In this document: in pieces, positions 49,477 through 57,053 of the stretch | Layout: each line of letters opens with the position of its first letter | Numbering within the stretch: position 1 is the first letter of the stretch | Source of the DNA: Nocardia terrae | GTDB lineage: Bacteria > Actinomycetota > Actinomycetes > Mycobacteriales > Mycobacteriaceae | DNA: 64,000 nt | Assembly: GCF_009760405.1 (NCBI RefSeq) | Contig: NZ_WRPP01000004.1 | Location: 620,001 to 684,000, forward strand | Direction: 5' to 3' | Program-made: the position numbers and the translations under genes | Notes under the pieces: generated by a model | The model's database searches: none | Seen by the model: only the letters and a program-made list of their open reading frames with translations | Told to the model about the DNA's origin: nothing

Positions 49477-50325
49477 TCAGTCGATCATCTGCCACAGCGC
49501 GGGGGCGGCCCCGGGATTCCAGCCCGGGTCGTAGACCGTGTGCGCCTGCAGGCAGCGGTAGCGCATGCCGTCGTAGGTGACTATGTCGCCGACGCTGTAT
49601 TTCGCGCCCACCTTCCACGCACTCGCGGTCGCCTGGCCGGTGGTGGTGGGAGGCGTGGTCGTACCGCGAGGGGTGGTCGTCGGGGGAGCGGTGGTCGTGG
49701 TCGGCACGACGGTGGTCGTCGTCGCGGGCGGAGTCGTCGTGGTGGTGGGAGGCGTTGTGGTGGTGGGAGGCGTTGTGGTGGTGGATGTTCCGCCGCTACC
49801 GCTACCGCTGCCGATCTGCAGGTCGACGCAGGAGTAGAAGGCGTTGACGGTGTCGCCGATGTTCCAGACGGCCAGCAGCTTCTGGCGGCCGCTGAAGGCG
49901 CTGAGATCCACCGTGTGGCTGACACCGGAGGCCGGCGGGGGATTGTCGCCGCCGTCGAAGGTGGCGACCTTGGTGCCGCCGATGTAGTACTCCCAGTTCA
50001 GCGTGCGGTGCAGCGCGGTGAAGGTCCAGGTGAAAGTGACTGTGCTGCCGACGGATTGGACCTGCCACGGCTTGCTGTCGTCGTCGAGCTCGGGGAAGCG
50101 GCTGTTGCCGCCGCTGCATTTGTTCGAGCCCTTGGGCGCTTCCACGCTCTGTGGCTCGTATTTGATGTCGCCGCAGGATAGGAGGCCCTTGGCGCATTGC
50201 GCCTGCCTGCTCAACGGCGAGGAGATGTAACCGTGGGCGTGTGCCGCGGCGGCGGGCAGGATGGCGACGATCACCGGTGCGATGCCGACGGCCCCGAGCA
50301 TGGACAGACTTCTTCTACCGAACAC
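49477..50325 (-). CDS. Secreted AA10 lytic polysaccharide monooxygenase with a chitin-binding module
   Basis: 282 residues from GTG 50325 with AAGGGG nine bases upstream. The signal peptide ends AHA before His31, so the mature protein starts HGYISSP, the N-terminal Cu ligand of LPMOs. The second ligand is His106 in TFTALHRTLNWEYY. Cys pairs (C44/C51, C70 and the later SCVDL) fit AA10 disulfides. A Thr/Pro linker (about 190-235) leads to a CBM5/12-like C-terminal module (AWKVGAKYSVGDIVTYDGMRYRC, W-x-P-x-x-APALWQ). It oxidatively cleaves chitin or cellulose outside the cell. A good promoter lies at 50427-50455. Confidence 0.93.
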   Translation of the reverse strand: MFGRRSLSMLGAVGIAPVIVAILPAAAAHAHGYISSPLSRQAQCAKGLLSCGDIKYEPQSVEAPKGSNKCSGGNSRFPELDDDSKPWQVQSVGSTVTFTWTFTALHRTLNWEYYIGGTKVATFDGGDNPPPASGVSHTVDLSAFSGRQKLLAVWNIGDTVNAFYSCVDLQIGSGSGSGGTSTTTTPPTTTTPPTTTTTPPATTTTVVPTTTTAPPTTTPRGTTTPPTTTGQATASAWKVGAKYSVGDIVTYDGMRYRCLQAHTVYDPGWNPGAAPALWQMID

Positions 50326-50426
50326 GTGAAACCCCTTGTGAGAGTGGGGCAGCGGGGGCCGGCATGCTGTCCCGTGACGGATCTGTGATGTGATCCAGAC
50401 CACTTTGTAGCAAAAGCGTGCTCTAA

Positions 50427-50455
50427 AAGATATGACTCAGCAACGCTTTGGTCAA
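50427..50455 (-). promoter_or_regulatory. Sigma-70-like promoter of the LPMO gene
   Basis: On the minus strand, TTGACC (50455-50450) and TATCTT (50432-50427) are separated by exactly 17 bases. This puts the transcription start near 50420 and a leader of about 95 bases before the LPMO start. Confidence 0.65.
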
Positions 50456-50575
50456 GCGTCCTATCACGGGTGACCGAATTATCCTGTTGCGCAGCAAACA
50501 TCGCAGGTCGTCCAGCAAACTTCACTCGGGAGTAGCGGGAAAACCCAAGGGCTGGAACCGCATTTGCGGAAATGC

Positions 50576-51334
50576 TCAGAGAGCGGTGCGCGCCGCCTCG
50601 CACAGTGCCGCCACGCCATCGGCGTCGGTCGCGAAATGGTCGAAGCCGCTGGGCACTCCGAATTCGGCGAAGGTCACCTCGGTGTCGGGCTGCGGGCGGC
50701 CCGGCACCGGAATGCGCACGGCCGCATGCAGATCCCGGGTCCCGGTCAGTTCGATCACCCGGCGGGCATTGTCGGCGCGCAGGCCGCCGCAGGCCATCAC
50801 GTCGATGCGGCCGTCGGCCAGGGTCACCAGCCGGGAGATCAGGGACGCGCCGTCCAGTACCGAGTTCTGGCGGCCGGAGGTGAGCAGCCGGGTGAAACCC
50901 AGTTCCAGCAATTGATCGAAGCCCTCGGCGGGATCGGCGCACACGTCGAACGCGCGATGGAAGGTGACCTCCAGGTCGTCCGCCGCAGCGAGCAGCTCGG
51001 TATTCGCGGCGGGGTCGATGTGCCCGTCCTCGTCGAGGACGCCGATCACCACCCCGTGCGCGCCGGCCGCGCGCGCCCGCTCGATATCGGTGCGCATGAG
51101 CGCCACCTCGTCGGCCGAATAGCGGAAGTCACCGGGGCGCGGGCGAATCAGCACATGGATCTGCGTGTGCCCCGCGGCGGCCACGGCCCCCTCGATGAGG
51201 GCGATACCGGGCGTCAGACCGCCGACCGTCAGACCCGAACACAATTCCACCCGTGTGGCCCCCGCCTGTTCGGCTATGCGGACCCCCTCCAGAGACTCCA
51301 CCCCGATCTCCACCCGCACCCGCGCATCCGTCAT
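50576..51334 (-). CDS. cutC: CutC-family copper homeostasis protein
   Basis: 252 residues from ATG 51334 (MTDARVRVEIGVESLEGVRI); longer in-frame starts lack a binding site. It is a TIM barrel: AGATRVELCSGLTVGGLTPG, IHVLIRPRPGDFRYSADEV, VIGVLDEDGHID, LEVTFHRAFDV, LLTSGRQNSVLDG, VMACGGLRADNARRV. These are the conserved blocks of CutC/PF03932. Historically linked to copper tolerance, though the biochemical role is uncertain. Confidence 0.92.
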   Translation of the reverse strand: MTDARVRVEIGVESLEGVRIAEQAGATRVELCSGLTVGGLTPGIALIEGAVAAAGHTQIHVLIRPRPGDFRYSADEVALMRTDIERARAAGAHGVVIGVLDEDGHIDPAANTELLAAADDLEVTFHRAFDVCADPAEGFDQLLELGFTRLLTSGRQNSVLDGASLISRLVTLADGRIDVMACGGLRADNARRVIELTGTRDLHAAVRIPVPGRPQPDTEVTFAEFGVPSGFDHFATDADGVAALCEAARTAL

Positions 51335-51442
51335 ACCTTGCAGTATGGCGAACTCCCGCCAGGTTTGTTGCCCGAGGTTAGCCAATGCCGCTGGAATGGC
51401 CGGTGAAATTCGGCGTGAATGCCCTGGTAGGACCATGTGAAC

Positions 51443-51482
51443 GAGAGGGGCGGCGCTATCCGAAGATAGCGCCGCCCCTCTC
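51443..51482 (-). terminator. Terminator of etfD
   Basis: A perfect 18-bp stem GAGAGGGGCGGCGCTATC (51443-51460 and 51465-51482) with loop CGAA, 35 bases beyond the etfD stop on the minus strand. Confidence 0.92.
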
Positions 51483-51517
51483 GATCAGGTTCGGCTGTCC
51501 GGTCTTTGGAACCGGGC

Positions 51518-54500
51518 CTAGTTCTTCTTGCCCGGCGCCTTCATGCCCGACTTGAAGCCGAGGCCACCCGGCTTGGCGGCCGGCGGCGTGGCGGAGCCAT
51601 TGCCCTCCGAGGTGCCGTTGCCCTCCGTGGTGCCGTTGCTCTCGGCGGCGGCCGGCTCGACCGGAGCCGCGGCGGGTTCGGCGGCCGGAGCCTCCGGAGC
51701 CGAATCGGCCGGGGCGGCAGGCGCTTCCGGAGCCGGAGCGGCAGCCGGGGCCGCAGCAGCCGGAGCCTTCGGGCCAGGCCGCTTCAGACCGGACTTCATG
51801 GCCAGACCCTTGGCCGCGATGGTCGGCTTGGCCTCGGCGGCAGGAGCCGGAGCGGCGGCAGCCTCGGCAGCCGGTGCGGCGGCTTCCGCCGGAGCCTCGG
51901 CCGGAGCGGCCTCGGCGGCGGGCTTGGCGCCCGGAGCCTTGGCGGCACCCTTCATGGCCAGACCGCCGGGCTTCGCGCCCGGAGCCTTGAGGCCGCCCTT
52001 CATGGCGAGTCCGCCCGGCTTGGCGGCCGGGGTCGCGGGAGCCTCGGCCTCGGCGGGAGCCGGAGCGGCGGAAGCGGTTTCGGTCTTCGCGCCCGGGGCT
52101 TTGGCGGCGCCCTTCATCTGCAGGCCCTTGCCGCCGGGAGCTTTGAGGCCGCCCTTCATGCCGAGTCCGCCCGGCTTGGCGGTCGGCGTCGCCGCCTCGG
52201 CGGTGGCTTCCGCGGGAGCCTCAGCGGCAGCGGGAGCCTCGGCCGGAGCCTTCGCGCCTGGTGCCTTGAGTCCGCCCTTCATGGCCAAGCCCTTGCCACC
52301 GGGTGCCTTCGCGCCGCCCTTCATGCCCAGACCGCCACCGGCCGGAGCAGCCTTCGGCGCGGCCTCGGCAGCCGGGGCTTCGGCGACGGTGGTTTCGGCC
52401 TTGACCGGCTCCGGGGCCGGGACCGGTTCGGGCTCTTCGACCTTCGGGGTCTGAACCACGCGCAGGTTTTCGGTGAGGGTGGCGGCGTCGACGCGGGTGA
52501 TGGATTGGAGCATGAGCTGGGCGACGTCGACGACCTCGACGCCCTGGCCGACTTCGCCGCTGTCCTTGCGGGCGGTGACACCGTCGGTGAGCATGACGCG
52601 GCAGAACGGGCAGCCGGTCGCGATCATCGAGGGCTCGTTGCCGCCCTTCAATGTGTCGAGGGCTTCGTCGACGCGGTCGATGTTGATGCGTTTGCCGAGT
52701 TGTTCTTCCATCCACATGCGGGCGCCACCGGCGCCACAGCACATGGAGCGTTCACCGTGACGGGGCATCTCGACCAGGGTGGAGCCGGAGGCTTCCATCA
52801 GCTCACGGGGCGCGTTGTAGATCTTGTTGTGGCGGCCCAGGTAGCAGGGGTCGTGGTAGGTGACGTTCTGGGCGACCGGTGAGACCGGGACCAGGGCCTT
52901 GGCGCGGACGAGGCGGTTGAGCAGCTGGGTGTGGTGTACGACCTCGTAGCTGCCGCCGACTTGGGGGTATTCGTTGTTGAGGGCGTTGAAGCAGTGGGCG
53001 CAGGTGACGACGATCTTCTTCTTGGCCTGCTCGACACCGTCGAACACCGTGTTGAGTAGTTCGATGTTCTGCATGGCGAGCTGCTGGAACAGGAATTCGT
53101 TGCCCGCGCGGCGGGCGGAGTCACCGGTGCAGGTTTCTTCCTGGCCCAGGACCATGAACTTGGTGCCCGCGGTGGCCAGGAGTTCGGCGACGGCTTTGGT
53201 GGTCTTCTTGGCGCGGTCTTCGTAGGCGCCGGCGCAGCCGACCCAGAACAGGTATTCATACCCGTCGAAGGAGTCGGCGTCGCGGCCGTAGACGGGGACC
53301 TCGAAGTCGACTTCGGAGATCCAGTTCAGGCGGTCCTTGGCGTTCTGGCCCCAGGGGTTGCCCTTGTTCTCGAGGTTCTTGAACAGCCCGGCGAGTTCGG
53401 AGGGGAATTCCGATTCGATCAGGACCTGGTAGCGGCGCATGTCGATGATGTGGTCGACGTGTTCGATATCGACCGGGCACTGCTCGACACACGCGCCACA
53501 GGTGGTGCAGCTCCACAGGACCTCGGGGTCGATGACGCCGCCCACGTCCTCGCCGCCGACCAGCGGCCGCTCGGCCTCGGCGCGCGCGGCCTCGGAAATC
53601 TTCGCCAGCGCACGCTCATTCGGCTTGCCCTCGGCGTCCACCAGGCCGATCTCGTCGCCGCCCATGTCCTTGCGGCCACCGGCCAGCAGGTACGGGGCCT
53701 TGGCGTAGCCGTGGTCGCGCAGCGACATGATCAGCAGCTTGGGCGAGAGCGGCTTGCCCGTGTTCCAGGCCGGGCACTGCGACTGGCAGCGACCACATTC
53801 GGTGCAGGTGGTGACGTCGAGGATGTCCTTCCAGGAGAAGTCCTCGAACTTGCCGACGCCGAAGGTGTCGTTGTCCGGGTCCGCGGTCTCCATCTCGATC
53901 GGCTTGCCGTTCGACATCATCGGCTTGGCCGCGCCGAGTGCGACGGAGCCGTCGTCCTCACGCTTGAAGTAGATGTTCGGGAACGCCGCGAAGCGGTGCC
54001 AGGCCACACCCCAGGTGGTGTTGCGGCCGACCAGCAGCAGGAACAGCGCGCCGGAGCACAGCTTGATGAACGCGAAGACCGACACCATGGCGATCGACTC
54101 GGGCAGCAGCTTGGCCACCTGCTCGGTGAAGAAGTCGCTCCAGGTGTGGGATTCGTGGTACGTCGCGATCTTGCCGGCCTTCACCATGACCATGCCCAGG
54201 CCCTCGACCAGGACGATGGACTCGATGATGTAGGCGGGCGCGAACTTCGAACCGCTGAAGCGCGACAGCCGCGCGGGCACGCGCGGGTGGTTCAGCTGGC
54301 GGATCGCCATCAGCACCAGAATGCCGACGACCGTTCCGATGCCGAGGATTTCGTCCACCAGGTGGTAGATGCCCCAGGAACCGATGATCGGCCAATGGAA
54401 TTCGGGGTCGAAGATCTGACCGTAGGCCTCGAACCACAGGATGAACCCGAGCAGGAAGCCGATCATGACGAGCCAGTGGGCCCAGCCGACCGTGCGGAAT

Positions 54501-54697
54501 TTGTTCATGCGCGTGTGCGCGATGAATTCCACGAACATGGTCTTGAAGCGGGGGAAGAACGGCCGCCAGCGATCGGGCGCGGACTGCCCGACCATGACGG
54601 TGCGTGCGATGTTCCGCACACCTCCGATGAACGATGCCCAACAGAAGACTGTGAACACCGCCCCAATCGTGCCCAGCGTCACTGTCAGGGCATTCAT
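51518..54697 (-). CDS. etfD: ETF:menaquinone oxidoreductase EtfD-like iron-sulfur membrane protein
   Basis: 1059 residues from ATG 54697 with GAGAGG nine bases upstream, matching mycobacterial Rv0338c (about 880 residues) but with a longer tail. The N-terminal helices (about 1-260) are heme-binding NarI-like. Two 4Fe-4S motifs follow: CTECGRCQSQCP (about 296) and CTTCGACVEQCP (about 396). Two CCG-type cysteine-rich domains include VTCAHCFNALNNEYP, HDPCYLGRHNKIYNAPREL and MCCGAGGARMWMEEQ. From about residue 790, eight copies of a 15-residue GGL-x-MKGGLKAPGAK-like motif lie in Ala/Pro-rich linkers. Rv0338c (EtfD) takes electrons from EtfBA and feeds menaquinone, allowing fatty-acid and cholesterol oxidation. 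An operator like that of fadE5 lies at 54781-54800. Confidence 0.95.
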   Translation of the reverse strand: MNALTVTLGTIGAVFTVFCWASFIGGVRNIARTVMVGQSAPDRWRPFFPRFKTMFVEFIAHTRMNKFRTVGWAHWLVMIGFLLGFILWFEAYGQIFDPEFHWPIIGSWGIYHLVDEILGIGTVVGILVLMAIRQLNHPRVPARLSRFSGSKFAPAYIIESIVLVEGLGMVMVKAGKIATYHESHTWSDFFTEQVAKLLPESIAMVSVFAFIKLCSGALFLLLVGRNTTWGVAWHRFAAFPNIYFKREDDGSVALGAAKPMMSNGKPIEMETADPDNDTFGVGKFEDFSWKDILDVTTCTECGRCQSQCPAWNTGKPLSPKLLIMSLRDHGYAKAPYLLAGGRKDMGGDEIGLVDAEGKPNERALAKISEAARAEAERPLVGGEDVGGVIDPEVLWSCTTCGACVEQCPVDIEHVDHIIDMRRYQVLIESEFPSELAGLFKNLENKGNPWGQNAKDRLNWISEVDFEVPVYGRDADSFDGYEYLFWVGCAGAYEDRAKKTTKAVAELLATAGTKFMVLGQEETCTGDSARRAGNEFLFQQLAMQNIELLNTVFDGVEQAKKKIVVTCAHCFNALNNEYPQVGGSYEVVHHTQLLNRLVRAKALVPVSPVAQNVTYHDPCYLGRHNKIYNAPRELMEASGSTLVEMPRHGERSMCCGAGGARMWMEEQLGKRINIDRVDEALDTLKGGNEPSMIATGCPFCRVMLTDGVTARKDSGEVGQGVEVVDVAQLMLQSITRVDAATLTENLRVVQTPKVEEPEPVPAPEPVKAETTVAEAPAAEAAPKAAPAGGGLGMKGGAKAPGGKGLAMKGGLKAPGAKAPAEAPAAAEAPAEATAEAATPTAKPGGLGMKGGLKAPGGKGLQMKGAAKAPGAKTETASAAPAPAEAEAPATPAAKPGGLAMKGGLKAPGAKPGGLAMKGAAKAPGAKPAAEAAPAEAPAEAAAPAAEAAAAPAPAAEAKPTIAAKGLAMKSGLKRPGPKAPAAAAPAAAPAPEAPAAPADSAPEAPAAEPAAAPVEPAAAESNGTTEGNGTSEGNGSATPPAAKPGGLGFKSGMKAPGKKN

Positions 54698-54780
54698 GTC
54701 GCGACCTCTCTTACGGCTCTACGGGCCTCTCGCGAGACGGCCTGGTTCCGCCTCGAGTTGCACGTATCCTAATGGACGGT

Positions 54781-54800
54781 AAGTTACCCGCCGGTAACTT
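54781..54800. promoter_or_regulatory. Palindromic operator upstream of etfD
   Basis: AAGTTACCCGCCGGTAACTT, 84-103 bases upstream of the etfD ATG, with AAGTTACC and GGTAACTT arms. It agrees with one fadE5 site at 15 of 16 positions and shares the TTACYC-N3-RGTAA core with the fadA2/fabG4 and TetR sites. An overlapping GGTAAGT half-site lies just before it. Confidence 0.78.
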
Positions 54801-55071
54801 AACTGTCCAGGGTTTCCCACACGGTAAATCCCGGCAAAACGGCGCTGTAACCAAGGGCAGGCTTACTTTGAAACACCCTGTCCTGCAGAAAGAAACGAAT
54901 CTCGCAAATCGTAAGTTGATCGACTAGGCTCACGCTGTCCGACAGCTGTGCGCGTCTTCACATGCTCGGGGAGGACTCGTCCTAGCGCGTGGCATGGCCC
55001 GAGGGAAGCCGGGCCTCGCGTGGCGAAGAGCGCACAGCGGATTACCTGATGACGGATTGGAAAACAACCGA
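54801..55071 (+). other. Intergenic leader of the secreted protein gene
   Basis: Between the etfD operator and the secreted protein start. A TAGGCT hexamer near 54935 could be a -10 element giving a long leader. No known riboswitch fold was recognised. Confidence 0.3.
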
Positions 55072-55830
55072 ATGAAGCTTCGCAGTACGACTGCGTGCGC
55101 TGCCCTGGTCATCGGCGCAATGACCACGGGGATGACCATCGCCCACGCCGACGACGCTCCCGCTCCCGCACAGCCTGCTGGCATCAACTACTCCAGCAAG
55201 CTTGTCGACGGCAAGACCATCGTCACCACGTTGAAGAACGGCACCTTCGAGCTCGCCCAGCAGGATGGCGCGAAGCCCGAGGACCCGAAGCAGACCGTGG
55301 TGAACGTCAAGGACGAGCAGGGCGCGACCCAGCTGTCCTTCCCGCTGAAGTACAGCGTCTCCGGCAAAGACATCGCCGTGAAGTCGGAAGTCAAGGACAA
55401 CGGCAAGGTCCTCGAGGTCGTGCCCGAGAAGCCGGCCGACTTCCAGCCCGGCACCGAACCGGTTCAGGCTCAGGCCCAGCCGGTTGCCCAGCTCAAGGAC
55501 ATCGCCTCGGACTCCGAGAACCAGAAGGCCATGAACGACTTCTCCACGAAGTTCAGCCTGGCCCTGGGCATCGGCAGCTTCGTGGGCACGGCGCTCGGCG
55601 CGATCATCGGTTGCGCCGTGACCTTCGTCGCCGGTTGCGTGCCGGGCCTCGTCGCCGGCGCGGGGATCGGCGGCATCCTCGGCACCATCGCCGCCGGTGG
55701 TCCGACCCTTGCGGCCGCGGGCTTCGACTTGATCAACACGCTGCAGGCCCCGGCCGGCACCACCAAGTGGTCCGACGCCGCTCAGGCCCAGCAGCAGGCC
55801 GCTGCTCAGCAGCCGGTCAACCAGAACTGA
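55072..55830 (+). CDS. Secreted protein of unknown function with a Gly-rich hydrophobic C-terminus
   Basis: 252 residues from ATG 55072 (MKLRSTTACAALVIGAMTTG). The signal peptide ends near AHADDAPAP. The N-terminal mature part (about 45-145) is a beta-rich domain (GKTIVTTLKNGTFELAQQ, LSFPLKYSVSGKDIAVKSEV). After a Gln/Pro linker, a long Gly/Ala-rich hydrophobic stretch with two Cys (LALGIGSFVGTALGAIIGCA, VTFVAGCVPGLVAGAGIGGI) precedes a Gln-rich end. This layout recurs in Nocardia-like secreted proteins of unknown role and could insert into a membrane or the mycomembrane. A 29-codon gene follows 19 bases later. Confidence 0.8.
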   Translation: MKLRSTTACAALVIGAMTTGMTIAHADDAPAPAQPAGINYSSKLVDGKTIVTTLKNGTFELAQQDGAKPEDPKQTVVNVKDEQGATQLSFPLKYSVSGKDIAVKSEVKDNGKVLEVVPEKPADFQPGTEPVQAQAQPVAQLKDIASDSENQKAMNDFSTKFSLALGIGSFVGTALGAIIGCAVTFVAGCVPGLVAGAGIGGILGTIAAGGPTLAAAGFDLINTLQAPAGTTKWSDAAQAQQQAAAQQPVNQN

Positions 55831-55849
55831 AGACCTCGAGGGAGAAACC

Positions 55850-55939
55850 ATGAACGTTCAGGCCCTGATCACCGCACTGCTCAAGATGATGTGCACGGCG
55901 TCCAGCGGTGGCGCCGGTTGTAGCGCCTGGGGCGCGTAG
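55850..55939 (+). CDS. 29-residue peptide gene behind the secreted protein gene
   Basis: ATG 55850 to TAG 55937-55939, preceded by GAGGGAGAAACC, a strong binding site at the right distance and 19 bases after the preceding stop. The product starts MNVQALITALLKMM, an amphipathic or hydrophobic helix, then CTASSGGAGC with two Cys, and ends SAWGA. There is no cleavable signal. It is cotranscribed with the secreted protein gene and both end at the terminator at 55949-55985. It could be a small secreted or membrane peptide, a helper, or a toxin-like peptide. Function unknown. Confidence 0.65.
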   Translation: MNVQALITALLKMMCTASSGGAGCSAWGA

Positions 55940-55948
55940 TCCCGAACT

Positions 55949-55985
55949 CGAATGGCCCATCTCCGGTACGGAGGTGGGCCATTCG
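55949..55985 (+). terminator. Terminator of the secreted protein / peptide unit
   Basis: A 17-bp stem (CGAATGGCCCATCTCCG, one G-T pair) with a three-base loop, followed by GCTTTTG. Confidence 0.9.
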
Positions 55986-55996
55986 GCTTTTGTGCC

Positions 55997-56830
55997 TCAG
56001 GGCAATTCGAGGCGGCCCTCGAGCGTCACCGTCTCGCGGGGGTGGCCGAAGCGGGCGAAGGTGCGCTCCACCATCGCGTAGCCGCCGTCCTCACGGACCA
56101 GAAGCACCGTGCTGCATCGAGTTCCGTGCACGGGATGATTGACGAAGCGCGCCGAGGCCGCGCGCTCGGTGAGGCGGTCCAGGCCGGTCGACGGCAGTTC
56201 GCCCGCCGCGGCGGGGGTGCGGTCTGCCAGGACGGCCAGATAGCCCTCCACGTCGCCGGGGTCGGCGGCGGCCACCGCGGCCAGGGTGCGCACGCCCTCG
56301 CGCGCCTTGGGCCAGGCCGGTTCGGCGGTGCCGGAGGTCACGCTGCCGTCGCGTTCGAGCGAGCCGACGAGCGCGTTGTTGGTCACGGCGTGGAAGCCGG
56401 GCGGTAGTTCGCGCGGGGTGCCGTCGCTCCGATTGCTGTGCCACCACAGCGTTTCCAGGTCCGAGACGATCAGGTTGAAGCCGTTGTAGTCGTCGGGGGC
56501 GGCCGCGATCCCGCGCACGGACTTCTCCGGGACCGAGTCGCCGCGCAGGAAGTCCATCAGCAGCGCGCCGCGGGAGCGGGCGTCGGGGCGGAAGTCGCCG
56601 GGGCGGCGCACATTGGTGATCGCCGCGAAACGGTGGTGATCGGGCAGCAATCCGAGCCAGGTGCCCGGTATCGGACCGGCCGCGCCCTGATCCCGGCCCG
56701 CCAGCATGCCGGGCACCTCGTCCCAGTGGCGCAGCGATTCGGTTGGGCGGGTGAAGAACTCATCTCGATTGGCGGCGACGATCAGCCGGTACTCCGGATG
56801 CGCCCGCCACCCGAGCAACACCAAACACAT
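55997..56830 (-). CDS. NRDE (TANGO2-like) protein
   Basis: 277 residues from ATG 56830. The defining N-terminus MCLVLLGWRAHPEYRLIVAANRDEFF contains Cys2, a likely N-terminal nucleophile after Met removal, and the NRDE motif. Later blocks TWLGLLPDHHRFAAITNVR and LPPGFHAVTNN also fit. Eukaryotic TANGO2 is linked to heme and lipid handling; bacterial roles are not well defined. TAATAG lies six bases upstream of the ATG and there is no Shine-Dalgarno, so the message is probably leaderless. Confidence 0.92.
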   Translation of the reverse strand: MCLVLLGWRAHPEYRLIVAANRDEFFTRPTESLRHWDEVPGMLAGRDQGAAGPIPGTWLGLLPDHHRFAAITNVRRPGDFRPDARSRGALLMDFLRGDSVPEKSVRGIAAAPDDYNGFNLIVSDLETLWWHSNRSDGTPRELPPGFHAVTNNALVGSLERDGSVTSGTAEPAWPKAREGVRTLAAVAAADPGDVEGYLAVLADRTPAAAGELPSTGLDRLTERAASARFVNHPVHGTRCSTVLLVREDGGYAMVERTFARFGHPRETVTLEGRLELP

Positions 56831-57003
56831 AGCTCTATTATCGGCCTCCGCTCCGCTACGGCGGGTTCGCGGCCCTGTTACCTCGTTCTTCCCTCCTCCG
56901 CTCCTCCGCTTCGCTCCCCCGCTCCGTCAGTCCAGAACGAGGCGGGCCGCGAACTTCCAGTGCTCCATACGCATTTATGGGAGGGCGTGGGTACCCCGGA
57001 CAG

Positions 57004-57041
57004 CGAAAAGGCCGGTAGCTGTTGAGCTACCGGCCTTTTCG
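57004..57041 (-). terminator. Terminator of the first secreted protease gene
   Basis: A perfect 17-bp stem CGAAAAGGCCGGTAGCT with loop GTTG, 13 bases beyond the protease stop on the minus strand. Confidence 0.9.
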
Positions 57042-57053
57042 GGGGTGCCGAGA

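Noticed and set aside
54840..55071. Riboswitch (ydaO/c-di-AMP type) in the leader of the secreted protein gene
   Set aside because: The leader is long, but the conserved riboswitch sequence blocks were not found by eye.
55042..55851. A minus-strand ORF opposite the secreted protein gene
   Set aside because: The plus strand has the signal peptide, a sensible domain layout and a downstream terminator; the antisense frame has none.
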